Below the pieces are notes generated by a model. That model ran no database searches, had not been told where the DNA came from, and saw only the letters and a list, made by a program, of their open reading frames with translations. 64,000 nt of DNA from Streptomyces sp. NBC_00457 (lineage in GTDB: Bacteria; Actinomycetota; Actinomycetes; Streptomycetales; Streptomycetaceae): assembly GCF_036014015.1 (NCBI RefSeq), contig NZ_CP107905.1, positions 248,001 to 312,000 of the forward strand, given 5' to 3'. A program made the position numbers and the translations under genes. This document shows positions 16,991 to 25,963 of the stretch, one piece after another. How positions within the stretch are numbered: position 1 is the stretch's first letter; each line of letters opens with the position of its first letter.

Positions 16991-17299
16991 CGGGCCGCAG
17001 CGGTGCCGAGCAGCTCCCAGCGCGCAGACGAGCCAGGCGGCCCCGGGGCCCGGGCGGCCCCGGGGGTCACGCCGTCCGCCCCGGCCGCCCTGCCACGACC
17101 TGTCACGACCTGTACCGCCGGGTTCGCCGTGCTGCGTCCCGCGGTCTTCGCGGCCGGGCGAAGACGGCGGCCCGCCCGAGCACGCAGACCTCACGGGCAC
17201 GAAGCGCGTGAAGGCCGCTTTGGCCGCCTGGAGAGTCGAAGCGTGCTGTGCGCCGTGCGCGCAAGCCGGTCCACCGCCCCTGACACGAAGGTTGCAGCC
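16991..17299. other. Intergenic, no gene recognised
   Basis: This 309-base spacer lies between tatC and the nitroreductase. It is GC-rich with no convincing open frame. A promoter for the nitroreductase is expected but not clear. Confidence 0.4.
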
Positions 17300-17890
17300 A
17301 TGTCGCTTGTCCTTGACACCACCGCCCAGAACCTCCTGTTCCGCGAGGCCCGGACCGCGAACACGTTCACCGACGAGCCGGTGACCGAGCAGCAGATCCA
17401 GGCGATCTACGACCTGGTCAAGTACGGTCCGACCGCCTACAACCAGACCCCGCTGCGCATCACCCTGGTCCGCTCCGCCGAGGCCCGCGGCCGCCTGGTG
17501 GAGCACATGGCCAAGGCCAACCGCGCGAAGACCGCCACCGCCCCGCTGGTCGCGGTCCTGGCCGTGGACAACGAGTTCCACGAGGAACTGCCCAAGCTGC
17601 TCCCCCGCCTGCCGCAGGTCAAGGACCTGCTCTACGCCGAGCGCCCGGTCCGCGAGCGGTCCGCCCTGGTCAACGGCGCCCTGCAGGCCGCGTACTTCAT
17701 CATGGGCGTCCGCGCCGCCGGCCTGGCCGCCGGCCCGATGACCGGTTTCGACTTCGCCGGCGTCCAAAAGGACTTCCTGGACGACGACCACAGCCCGCTG
17801 ATGATCGTCAACATCGGCAAGCCGGGCCCGGACGCCTGGTTGCCGCGCTCCCCGCGGCTGGACATCGGCGAGGTCATCACCACCGTCTGA
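17300..17890 (+). CDS. Nitroreductase-family protein (RutE/malonic semialdehyde reductase-like)
   Basis: The 196-aa FMN-binding protein starts at ATG 17300. It has the family pattern EARTANTFTDEPVTEQQI, DLVKYGPTAYNQTPLR (FMN and substrate contacts), VNGALQAAYFIMGVRAAGL and GLAAGPMTGFD, the layout of the HadB/RutE subgroup. The subgroup reduces aldehydes, quinones or nitro groups with NAD(P)H. In a cluster that makes nitrous acid, reduction of a nitro, nitroso or diazo-quinone intermediate is an attractive but unproven role. It converges on the DUF6059 gene with only 20 bases between stops. Confidence 0.82.
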   Translation: MSLVLDTTAQNLLFREARTANTFTDEPVTEQQIQAIYDLVKYGPTAYNQTPLRITLVRSAEARGRLVEHMAKANRAKTATAPLVAVLAVDNEFHEELPKLLPRLPQVKDLLYAERPVRERSALVNGALQAAYFIMGVRAAGLAAGPMTGFDFAGVQKDFLDDDHSPLMIVNIGKPGPDAWLPRSPRLDIGEVITTV

Positions 17891-17910
17891 CCGGCCGGCC
17901 CCGGCGGCGG

Positions 17911-18210
17911 TCAACTGCCGTCGGGGACACGCCCTTCGGCGGGGTACGCCGGCCACAGCTCACGGGCGAGCTGCCGCTCCGTCGCAGAGAGCGGCAGGTC
18001 CGCGCGCACGCGCTCGGGGTGGGCGGGCGGCGGCCCGTGCCGGGCGTGCGCGAAGGGATCCTGCGTGTACGCGGCAAAAGAGTATTCGCCCGCCGCGTGA
18101 TAGGCCTCGATGCTGGCGTACATGGCCCCGAAGGTCACCAGGGATCGCCACAGCGGGCGCAGGCAATGGTCCACCACCGCCTGCCGGCCGCGACGCAACA
18201 ACCGTTTCAT
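17911..18210 (-). CDS. DUF6059-like small protein
   Basis: The 99-aa protein starts at ATG 18210 behind GGGAG. It has a basic amphipathic N-terminus (MKRLLRRGRQAVVDHCLRPL), a short hydrophobic part, and a C-terminal AHPERVRADLPLSATERQLARELW motif. That motif, with a proline-rich lead-in and PLS..E..L..EL, recalls the DUF6059 family, small Streptomyces proteins often found in biosynthetic clusters. The function is unknown. It is the last gene of the minus-strand operon that includes the NRPS-like gene. Confidence 0.6.
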   Translation of the reverse strand: MKRLLRRGRQAVVDHCLRPLWRSLVTFGAMYASIEAYHAAGEYSFAAYTQDPFAHARHGPPPAHPERVRADLPLSATERQLARELWPAYPAEGRVPDGS

Positions 18211-18330
18211 GACCGCTCCCTGTACCTTCGCTCGCGGCTGTCTTTGCAGGCTGTCAAGGTCCACTCGCACATCGGTCGAGGATGCCCGGGCCGCAGCAGC
18301 GGGCCGCGCCGCGCGAGCCGTCCCGGCACG

Positions 18331-18471
18331 TCAGTCGATGCCGCGCACGACGTGGGGCTCCCAGGTGTCGTCCTCGTCGATTCCGGCCAGCAGGAGCGGC
18401 GGCACGTGCGGCAGGGAAAGATCCCTGCGCTCGTTGGGCATCCTGCTGCCCTCCTCTTCGGTGTCGTACAT
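18331..18471 (-). CDS. Small acidic protein of 46 residues, unknown
   Basis: ATG 18471 follows AGGAGG at ideal spacing, which is the main evidence that this is translated. The product (MYDTEEEGSRMPNERR... to ...DDTWEPHVVRGID) is acidic with a central PHVPPLLLAGI stretch. No family was recognised. It lies between the DUF6059 and NRPS-like genes on the same strand. Confidence 0.5.
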   Translation of the reverse strand: MYDTEEEGSRMPNERRDLSLPHVPPLLLAGIDEDDTWEPHVVRGID

Positions 18472-18856
18472 CTGATCCTCCTGTCCGGCCGGCTCACGTG
18501 GGGCAGCGGCCGGGCCTGTAGGGCCCTCGGCCGTGACGCCGGCGCAGCAGGCCTGCTCCTGGGGCCCGGCGGCGGGGCGCACACCGGGCGTACGCCGCGG
18601 CCGCGTGGGCCCCGAGGGCCGCACCTGTGGGGCAGCGGTGGGCCGTACCTGCGGGGCAGTGCCTAAGACTCCCGACGGGGCCGCCCATGCATCAGCCACC
18701 CTGCACAACGTCGCACGAGAAACGCTCGAGGAACGGTGGGGAAACGGCGGGCGGGCACCGCCTCGCCGGCCACCGGGCGCACCGCGGGTGCGGCTGCCCC
18801 GCATGCCGCGGCGGCAGGGCACGCGGTGCTCGGGCCCGGCCCTCCTGCGGGGTGCG
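18472..18856. other. Intergenic with a short imperfect direct repeat
   Basis: No gene was seen in 385 bases. Near 18619-18663 a 20-base unit built on CCTGTGGGGCAG / CCTGCGGGGCAG occurs twice. Confidence 0.4.
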
Positions 18857-21800
18857 CTACGCGCCGTCGGCGTCCAAGGGCCAGCCGGTGGCGGCGTTCA
18901 GGGCTGCGGCCAGTTCGCGGGCCCGCTCCCACTCGTCTGCCGTCGCACCGGCGAGTACCACCCGCGGCGGGCGGTGGCCGTCCGCCGCGATGCGCCGGGC
19001 GATGTCACAGGCGCGGGCACCGGCTCCGGAGAATCCGCCGAGCAGCAGAAAGGGGCCCTGGCCGAGCGCGGTGAGGGCGCCCGGTGCGCCGCCCGGGCCG
19101 GCGTCGGCGGGGAGCACCAGCAGTTCCTGGGGGCCCTCATAGGCGTGGGCCAGCAGGTCGTAGCAGGTGAGGGGGGCGCCCGGCGGCGGTATCAGGCAGA
19201 TCGTTCCCGCCTGGTCCTGGCGCGCCGCGCGCAGGGTGATCCAGGGGGTGTCCTGGCCGTCGTGGAGGGCGTCGGCCATGAGGGGGGCGGTGCTGGACTC
19301 GAGGAGCTGCAGGGCTTCGTCGACGGTGGTGGACTCGTCTGCCCACAGGGGAAGTTCCCGCAGCAGCAGGACGCTGTGCGCCAGCAGTTCGCCGGCCGCC
19401 TCCTCCCCGAGCTGGGCCCGGTCGTGGACCTCCGTGAGGACCAGGCCGCCCGCGCTGTCGTGGTGGGCCAGCAGCCCGACGGGGAGTACGGAGTGGGCGG
19501 GCAGGATGCCCGGGAACTCGGCCCCCAGGCCGTGGGCGGCGAGTTCGGTCTCCAGGCCCTGCACCGGATGGGGCGGGTCCTCGAAGGCGATGACGGTGTC
19601 GGCGTGGGCGCTGCTGTGGCTCCAGGCGCGGATCCAGTCGGCGGGTACCCATTCGTATGCGGACATCTCCAGGGCGCGGTCGCGCAGTTGTTGCAGCAGG
19701 TGCGGCACCGGGCCCGCCGGGTCCACCTCGACGGTCATGGGCAGCGGGTTGCGCAGCGGCCCCGGTATCCGGGCCGCGCCGTCCAGCGGTATGCCGCGCC
19801 CCGACACGGTCACCGCGAAACAGACGGGGGCCGCTTGGGTGGCGCCGGAGGCCCAGTAGATCAGCATGGCCCAGACGGCCTGCAGCACGCTGCTCTCGGC
19901 GGTGCCCCAGGTGCCGGCCCAGCGGGCGAGGCGGGCGGTGTCGGCGGGGTCCAGGCGCAGCCGGGCACGGCCGGCGCCGGTCAGGCCGGTGGCGGCGGGC
20001 CGGCCGGGCCGTGAGGCCGCGCCGTCGGGGGGTGCGCTGCGCGCCCAGAACCCGCGGGCGGGCTCCGGGTTCTGGGCCGCGACCCAGGCCGTGTAGTCGC
20101 GCAGGTCGGGGCGGCGCTCACCGCCGGGCAGGGTGCCGCCGGCGAGGTAGGCGCGGTAGAACTCGCGCAGCAACAGGTGCGCGCTCCAGGTGTCGAGCAG
20201 GGCCCGGTGGTAGCTGACCAGGATCCGGGTGGGGGCGGGGGTGGTGTCGGGCGGGGTGTGCTGCGCGTCCAGCAGGGTCAGGCGCAGCAGTGCGGGGCAG
20301 TGCAGGTCGAAACCGCGCAGCCGGTCCCGCTCGAGGAAGGGGTGCCAGTCGTCGTCGCTGACGGCCCGGCGGGTGATCTCGGGCACGACCCGGTCGTGCA
20401 CCACGAGCAGCGGTTCGCCGCCGCCGGTGAACGCGGTGCGCAGCACCGTCTCGCAGTCGAACACCGACTGCCAGGCCGCGGCGAAGCGGGCGGCGTCGAG
20501 CGGGCCGTGCCAGAGCCATACGAGCTGTTCGACATGGCGTCCGGTGCCGGGCCGTCCCGCGCCGCCGGTGTACAGCGCCGACTGCTGGGGGGTGGCCCGC
20601 AGGACGAGCGGAGCCGGGGCGGCGGGCGCGTCGGCGAGCTCTCCCAGCAGTTCTCGCAGCAGGTCCTTGAGGGCGGCCACCGTCGTGTCGGTGACGCCGT
20701 GCGCCGGGGCGGTGGCCCAGTCGAGAGTGATGTGCAGCCGGCCGTGGGCGACCTGGGCGCGGACCTCGATGGGGTGTGCGGGCCGGCCCGGTGTGCTGCC
20801 GTGCGCGGGCCGGGCGAAGCCGGGCAGCAGTTCGCCGGGGCCGGGCACGCTCAGACACGTGGGGGCGGGCGGCAGTTCACGCAGCCGGCGCCGCAGCAGC
20901 GGATCGGGGCCCCACTCGCGGCAGGCTCCGAAGCCGGCGCCGCCGGGGGCGCCGCCCGCGCAGTCGGCCAGGGGGCCGGCCAGCGCGGTGAGCTGGCCAA
21001 GGGCGTCGAGGCCGGGGTCCGGTGTGAGATGGACCGGGTAGGGGTCGGCGAGCCGGCCCACGTGCTCGCGCAGGCCGGGCCGGCCGCTGCGGGGGTCGCC
21101 GCGCAGGTCGAAGCTGACCTCGTCGGATCCCTGCCAGCGGGCCAGGGCGAGCGCGAACACGCCGGTCAGCACCTGTGCGGGGGTCAGCGCGAGCCGCCGG
21201 GCCAGGACCTGGACGATCCGCTCGGTGCGGTCCTGGTCCAGGACGAACCCGGTGTGGCGGACCTGGCCGGGCCCGGCGCCCGGCCCGGCCGAGCGGGGCG
21301 GACTGGGCGGGCGGGGCGGGCGGGGCGGGCCGGTGGGAGTCGCCCGTCCGCAGCCTGCGCCCGGCGACCAGGCTCCAGTGCCGCGCCTCGGCGGGGTCAT
21401 GGGCCAGCTCCCGCAGTTCGCCGACCCAGTCGGCCAGGTGGCCGGGCCGGCGCCGGGGCCGCGCCGGACGTCCGGCGCCGGCCGCGTCGAGGGCGGCGCT
21501 CAGGTCGTCGAGCAGGACGGGCCAGGACGCGGCGTCCACGGCGAGCTCATGCACGACCAGGGCAAGCCGGTCGGCGCGCGGTCCGGCCGGACGGCGGTCC
21601 CGGGCGAGCAGCGCCCGCAGCTGGAGGCCGGCGCGCACGTCGAGGGTGCGGCCGGTGAAGTCCACCGCCGCACCGAAGCCGGCCTCGTCGGTGAACTCCC
21701 TCTCCACCAGCGGATCCGGCCGGCCGGCCGGCCCGTTGCCGGCCCGGGTGGTGAGCCAGCCGTCCGCGGCGAGGCGGGAGCGCAGCTGAGGGTGGGCGGC

Positions 21801-22226
21801 CAGGACGGCGCCCAGGGCCTCGCGCAGCGCGCCCGCGTCCGGTGCGGCGTCCGTTTCGAGCAGCACCGTCTCATAACGGTGCGCCCCGCCGGATGCGAGG
21901 AGGGCGCGCTGGGCGGTGGTCAGCGGGTGGTCGGCGGCGGGCGGCGGCTCGGTGAGCCGGTCGGCGATGCGGCCCGAGACGAGGGCGGCGGGCCCTGCCT
22001 CCGCCGCCCACAACCGCAGCGTGTGGTGGTCGGGGCCGTGCCGCAGCAGCTGGTGCCGCGGCACGGGCCGCTCCCGGCCGTCGGCGATGAGTTCGCCCAG
22101 GATGTGGTCCAGGGCGGCACGGTCGAGCGGCCCGCGCAGCTCGAGGTCCCACCGGCTCGCCTGCGGGGCGGGGCCGGGGTCGACGAGCACGGAGATCGGC
22201 GCGTGGGGGCAACGGTGAACAGTCAT
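18857..22226 (-). CDS. NRPS-like protein: two degenerate condensation-type domains plus a partial thioesterase-like domain; apparent frameshift
   Basis: The frame from ATG 22226 (MTVHRCPHAPISVLVDPG) reads an epimerase/condensation-like domain to about 21300. There it leaves frame inside a G-rich tract (GGGCGGGGCGGG), and the frame that continues VRHTGFVLDQDRTERIVQV runs to 18857. Overall length is 3n+1, consistent with one extra base, either a real frameshift or a sequencing error. The first domain has HELAVDAASW where HHxxVDxxSW is expected. The second has HRALLDTWS in place of HHxxxDGWS, so the catalytic second histidine is Glu and Arg. The C-terminus (ICLIPPPGAPLTCYDLL, GGFSGAGARACDIARRI) resembles a short thioesterase that keeps its serine. 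No adenylation or carrier domain is present. Its role is unknown; a non-canonical transferase or a scaffold is possible. Confidence 0.65.
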
Positions 22227-22306
22227 GGTGGCCGGGGTGTGCGGTCCGTCGCGGGGCCGGGTACCCTTCTCTCCTTTCTGCGGGCGCTGAACGGGCAGGC
22301 AGGCTC

Positions 22307-22459
22307 CTAGAACGGCCCGGCCGCCGTGCCCGCCGTGCCCGGGGCGGCGGCACTGTGGAAGGTCACGCGCAGGCCCGAGGCGGGGTGGCAGGGGTGGATG
22401 CGGCGCGGGCGGCGCCAGGCGGCGTATACGTGGGCCGGGCCGTACTGCCTCTGCCTCAT
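22307..22459 (-). CDS. Small basic ORF of 50 residues, unknown
   Basis: ATG 22459 has GGAGG about five bases upstream. The product is Arg/His-rich at the N-terminus (MRQRQYGPAHVYAAWRRPRR) and ends in an Ala/Gly/Pro tail. No family was recognised. It precedes the NRPS-like gene by 80 bases and may be a leader ORF. The GC-rich sequence makes a chance ORF possible. Confidence 0.35.
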   Translation of the reverse strand: MRQRQYGPAHVYAAWRRPRRIHPCHPASGLRVTFHSAAAPGTAGTAAGPF

Positions 22460-22692
22460 GACGGCCTCCTGGCCTGCCTGACGTCCACAACGGTCGGGTT
22501 CAGCACGCTAGTTGCCGCACCGCCCCGGCGTCCGTTTTCCCAAGCGGGTGTGCAGCGGGGGCCGAGCGGTGCCCCAGCCGGCAGGGCCGGTGCACCCACC
22601 CGCCGGGGCGGGGGCGGGCCGACGCCTGCCCCGGCCCGTCGGGCGTTGCCTCACGAGGGCCGGGGCAGGGGACGTGGACGTTCAGGGGGCGG

Positions 22693-23055
22693 CTACGGTG
22701 AGGGGGGCCTGGGCCTGCGGGCCGGCTCGCTCTCGGGGCCGTTCACCGCGTCGGCGACGTCTGCCGCTTCTTTGCGCAGGTCGAAGCTGTTGCGGATCTC
22801 CTTTAGCCCCAGTTCGTCGCTGCCCAGCTGCTTGCGGATGAACGTTTTGGGATTCAGGTCCTCGAAGGTGACGTCCTTGAACTCGGGGCCGAGTTCCTCG
22901 CGGATGTCCTGCTGGGCCTGGTCCGAGAAGGCACGGACCTTCCGGATGATCCTGGCCGCGTCCTGGATTACCTTCGGCAGCTTGTCCGGGCCGAAGATGA
23001 GCACGGCAAGAATCGCGAGCATCACCAGCTCAAGCGCGCCTATGTCATTGAACAT
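22693..23055 (-). CDS. tatB: Twin-arginine translocase subunit TatB
   Basis: The 120-aa protein starts at ATG 23055 behind GAGGAG. MFNDIGALELVMLAILAVLI is the single membrane helix, followed by FGPDKLPKVIQDAARII, and the long Streptomyces TatB core ELGPEFKDVTFEDLNPKTF with IRKQLGSDELGLKEIRN. This is clearly TatB rather than a second TatA. TatB joins TatC in the receptor complex. It lies in the minus-strand operon next to the aromatase/cyclase and about 6 kb from tatA-tatC, so all three subunits of a Tat translocase are inside the cluster. Confidence 0.92.
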   Translation of the reverse strand: MFNDIGALELVMLAILAVLIFGPDKLPKVIQDAARIIRKVRAFSDQAQQDIREELGPEFKDVTFEDLNPKTFIRKQLGSDELGLKEIRNSFDLRKEAADVADAVNGPESEPARRPRPPSP

Positions 23056-23224
23056 TGCAGCTCCTCGCCGTGTCCGGGCAAAAAGCCACGGTACGGGGTA
23101 GCCGAGGAGGCACTGCTTTCTTTCCGCCGCGGCTCGACTGCATTCCAAGTATTCCCGCAGCACATCGCGGTCGTCGCCGTTCGCAGGGCTGCTTTGGGGC
23201 GCGGCCGCCCGCCCCTCGTCGCCG

Positions 23225-24178
23225 TCACAGCATGCGGACGGCGCTTTCCGCATGCTGCTTGGCCAGGGTCAGCAGGGCCAGGCAGTTCTGGCCGAGCGCC
23301 TGGCGCACATGCCAGCGGGCGTGTGCCAGGCCCGCGTCCTCGCCCAGCACGGCGGCGATGTTCTCCTCGCGCAGCACGACGCTGTGCTGCGCGAGGACGG
23401 TCACCCCCGTCTCGTCCGGGACGACGGACCATTCGCCGGTGTGTGCCTTCAGCAGGGGGGAGGCCGCGGTCTCCTTGTAGATGATGCGGCCCGCGTGCGG
23501 GAAGCAGATCCGCACCGAGTCGGCGCTGTGCGCACCGGACTCGGTCAGCGTCTTCACTTGCATGCGCTGCACTCCGGGCGCGTCCTCGGTCAGGTCGACC
23601 CGGGTGACGTGCGGGACCAGCTGGGGCCAGGCCTCGGCCCGGTAGAGAAAGTCGTAGACCAGTTCGGCCGGGCCGTGGATGCGCACCGAGTCCTCGAAGG
23701 ACAGGACCAGTTCGTCCAGGCGCGTCCACCGCTCGGCGAAGGCCTTCACGTCGGCGAGCTGGGCGCGGCTGTTCGCGCCGGTGGCGCGCTGCGCCCACGC
23801 CACGTCGTCGGGCCGGTCCCCGGTGACGCTGAAGTCGTACCGCAGCTCCAGCTCGCTGCGGTGCGGGCCTTGGGAACGCACGTTCAAGGTGCCGCCCAGC
23901 GAGTTGAACGGCGACGCGGGCAGTTCCTGCCGGAATTCCACGCGGCGCTCCACCGGGTCCAGGTGCCGCCACGAGGTCCAGGATTTCAGCTGGCCGTTCA
24001 TGAGGGACCACATCCTCAGCCACCCCCGTTCGCCGTCGAACTCCAGCTGCTCCACATGGATGACCGGGGAGAAATACAGCGGCCACTTCGCCGCGTCGGT
24101 AATCAGCGCGTAGACCACACCGGCGGGTGCGGACACGTGCACCGTGTGCGCGGTCTTGTCCGCGAGCTCAGCAGACAT
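23225..24178 (-). CDS. Didomain aromatase/cyclase (SRPBCC) for an aromatic polyketide
   Basis: The 317-aa protein starts at ATG 24178 behind AAGGAGAGG. There are two START/SRPBCC halves. The first begins HTVHVSAPAGVVYALITDAAKWPLYFSPV; the second begins SVRIHGPAELVYDFLYRAEAWPQLVPHVTRV. Each has the W-P/F-P-V cavity-lining pattern of WhiE-VII/TcmN-like cyclases. The family directs first-ring closure and aromatisation of ACP-bound poly-beta-ketones made by type II synthases. Its presence predicts a ketosynthase/chain-length-factor/ACP set that is not in the window. It is flanked by tatB and the thioesterase-like gene on the same strand. Confidence 0.88.
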   Translation of the reverse strand: MSAELADKTAHTVHVSAPAGVVYALITDAAKWPLYFSPVIHVEQLEFDGERGWLRMWSLMNGQLKSWTSWRHLDPVERRVEFRQELPASPFNSLGGTLNVRSQGPHRSELELRYDFSVTGDRPDDVAWAQRATGANSRAQLADVKAFAERWTRLDELVLSFEDSVRIHGPAELVYDFLYRAEAWPQLVPHVTRVDLTEDAPGVQRMQVKTLTESGAHSADSVRICFPHAGRIIYKETAASPLLKAHTGEWSVVPDETGVTVLAQHSVVLREENIAAVLGEDAGLAHARWHVRQALGQNCLALLTLAKQHAESAVRML

Positions 24179-24363
24179 CTGAACACCTCTCCTTGCCTTA
24201 CGCCGACGGGGACGCAAACAGAATTTTCAGACGGCCGGACGACACCGCTGATGCACGAGGGGGTGAAGCGCTGCCCCCGTATCCGCCGGCTGACGTGCCT
24301 CGCACGGTGATGCAGGGGGGTCGCAGGCGCCCCTGGCCCGCACCGGGTGACCGCGGCGCGGGT

Positions 24364-25116
24364 TCAGCCGACGGGCACGCGCTGGCGGGCGAGGCGGCCG
24401 GCGACGCGGCAGGCCCGGCCCAGCAGCCGCGGCAGTTCACGGCCGCCGCGTACGAAGAAGTGACGCCCGGGGACGGTGCGCGAGCGGACGGGCCCCTGGG
24501 TCCACTGCCACCAGCCGTCGGTGATCGTGGGCGGCGCGAGCGGGTTCGCCTGCGAGGAGACGACGAGGACCGGTGTGGTGAGCGGGCCCGTGGAAGAGGG
24601 TGTGCGGGCCGCCTCTTCCAGGGCCTTGGCGAGCTCCAGGTCGGCGCGGAGCACCGGCAGCATGGCCCGCAGCACGATCCCTTCGTCGCTGCCGGGCGGC
24701 ACGGCGCCCTGGCCGCCCAACAGGTGCAGCACGTCGGCGTCCGTCGCCCCGCGGACATCCGGCAGCGCGGAGGGCGTGTGGGGCGGCGGGCAGGCACTGA
24801 CGGCAAGGAGCGCGGGGCCGGGCACCCCCGCCTCGTGCAGGGCGCGCGTCACGGTGAGGGCAACCAGGGCGCCCAGACCGTGCCCGTACAGCACGTACGG
24901 GCCGCAGCGCGGGCCGGTGAACGGGGGCAGCAGATCGGCGAGCAGCGCCTCATGCGTGGTCACCCGGGGTTCGGATCGCCGCCGTTGCTCCCCCGGCAGG
25001 GAGACCGCCCTCACCTCCACCCCGGGTCCGGTGCTCTCGGCCCAGCCGTCGAAGACGGAGACACCCCCTGCGGAGTGTGCGAAACAGTGCAGTCGCACGG
25101 GCTGTTCGTCCGACAT
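24364..25116 (-). CDS. Type II thioesterase-like alpha/beta hydrolase lacking the nucleophile
   Basis: The 250-aa protein starts at ATG 25116 behind AAGGAGG. The fold matches type II thioesterases: LHCFAHSAGGVSVFDGWAE at the N-terminus, RVTTHEALLADLLPPF, and a late PGRHFFVRGG with the catalytic histidine position. The nucleophile elbow, normally GHSMG or GHSLG, is YGHGLGALVAL, so the catalytic serine is glycine. The usual aspartate region reads SSQANPLAPP. The enzyme is therefore unlikely to hydrolyse thioesters by the usual triad. It may be a binding or scaffold protein, or use another residue. It is the first gene of its operon. Confidence 0.75.
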   Translation of the reverse strand: MSDEQPVRLHCFAHSAGGVSVFDGWAESTGPGVEVRAVSLPGEQRRRSEPRVTTHEALLADLLPPFTGPRCGPYVLYGHGLGALVALTVTRALHEAGVPGPALLAVSACPPPHTPSALPDVRGATDADVLHLLGGQGAVPPGSDEGIVLRAMLPVLRADLELAKALEEAARTPSSTGPLTTPVLVVSSQANPLAPPTITDGWWQWTQGPVRSRTVPGRHFFVRGGRELPRLLGRACRVAGRLARQRVPVG

Positions 25117-25963
25117 GGCATCCTCCTTGGCCTCCCCCCTGGGGCGCAGGGGTGCGGTTCGAGAATCGCCGGAGGGCCTCAAGCATCCCTGGAGAGCGGG
25201 CTGAGGCCCGCGCGAAGGCGAGCGGGCGCGAAGACCTCCGGTGCCAGGCGACGTGAGAGACCCTCGATTCCGACGGGAGCCTGGTTTTGTGCGGCCGCCG
25301 GAGCCCGTACCCGTCGGGTAGTCCGCTTCAGCAGGGGGAAGCACGCCAGGATCACGCATGAACGCGTAGCTCACCGGCCCTTCCACGGTGGAGACGGGAC
25401 TCGGTGTCGGTGGAACGCCCAACGAGCATCTGGAACGAACGCCTCGTGACCACAGATCGCGCATGTCCCTGGACACCGGGATCGGCCGGCACCTTCCGCG
25501 CAGCAGCGTCTTGTTACGGCTCGCCGGCTTCGACTGGCCCACCCGGCCACCAAGTGAATGAGCCCGGAAAACCTCGGCAGGTCATCGGGACGGCGGTGCG
25601 CACGGATCCCCCCAGGTGTCCCGGCACGCGAGGGCCGTCACCCGGTGCAGCCGTCCGAGTGCGCCCGCGCCCCGTCCGAAACCTGCGGTGCACCGCCTCG
25701 CGCACGCGTCTGCCGCCCTGCGGGTGGCCCACCGTCCCGGCGGCAAAGGGCCGCGCCGGCTCGGGACATGGACGGTGCGCCCACCACCACGGCCGGGCGG
25801 TACGGGGCGTCAGACCGGGTGCCCGGGCTGCGGCCGTTCGCCGCTGCCCGGGCAGGCACGCCCGGCCTCCTCGCAGATCCCACCGTGCTCGGGCCGCCAG
25901 GCCTCTGACTCCGGGATCACTCCTAGGCGCTGAGTACGGCGCAGGCCCCCGCTCCGGCCGGCC
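25117..25963. other. Long non-coding gap upstream of the thioesterase-like gene
   Basis: In 847 bases I see no recognisable protein in any frame, RNA gene or repeat. It separates two minus-strand genes and presumably contains the promoter of the thioesterase-aromatase-tatB operon. Confidence 0.4.

Noticed and set aside
15848..17956. 702-aa minus-strand open frame
   Set aside because: It is antisense to tatC and the nitroreductase. Low-complexity Gln/Gly/Val/Arg sequence without domains.
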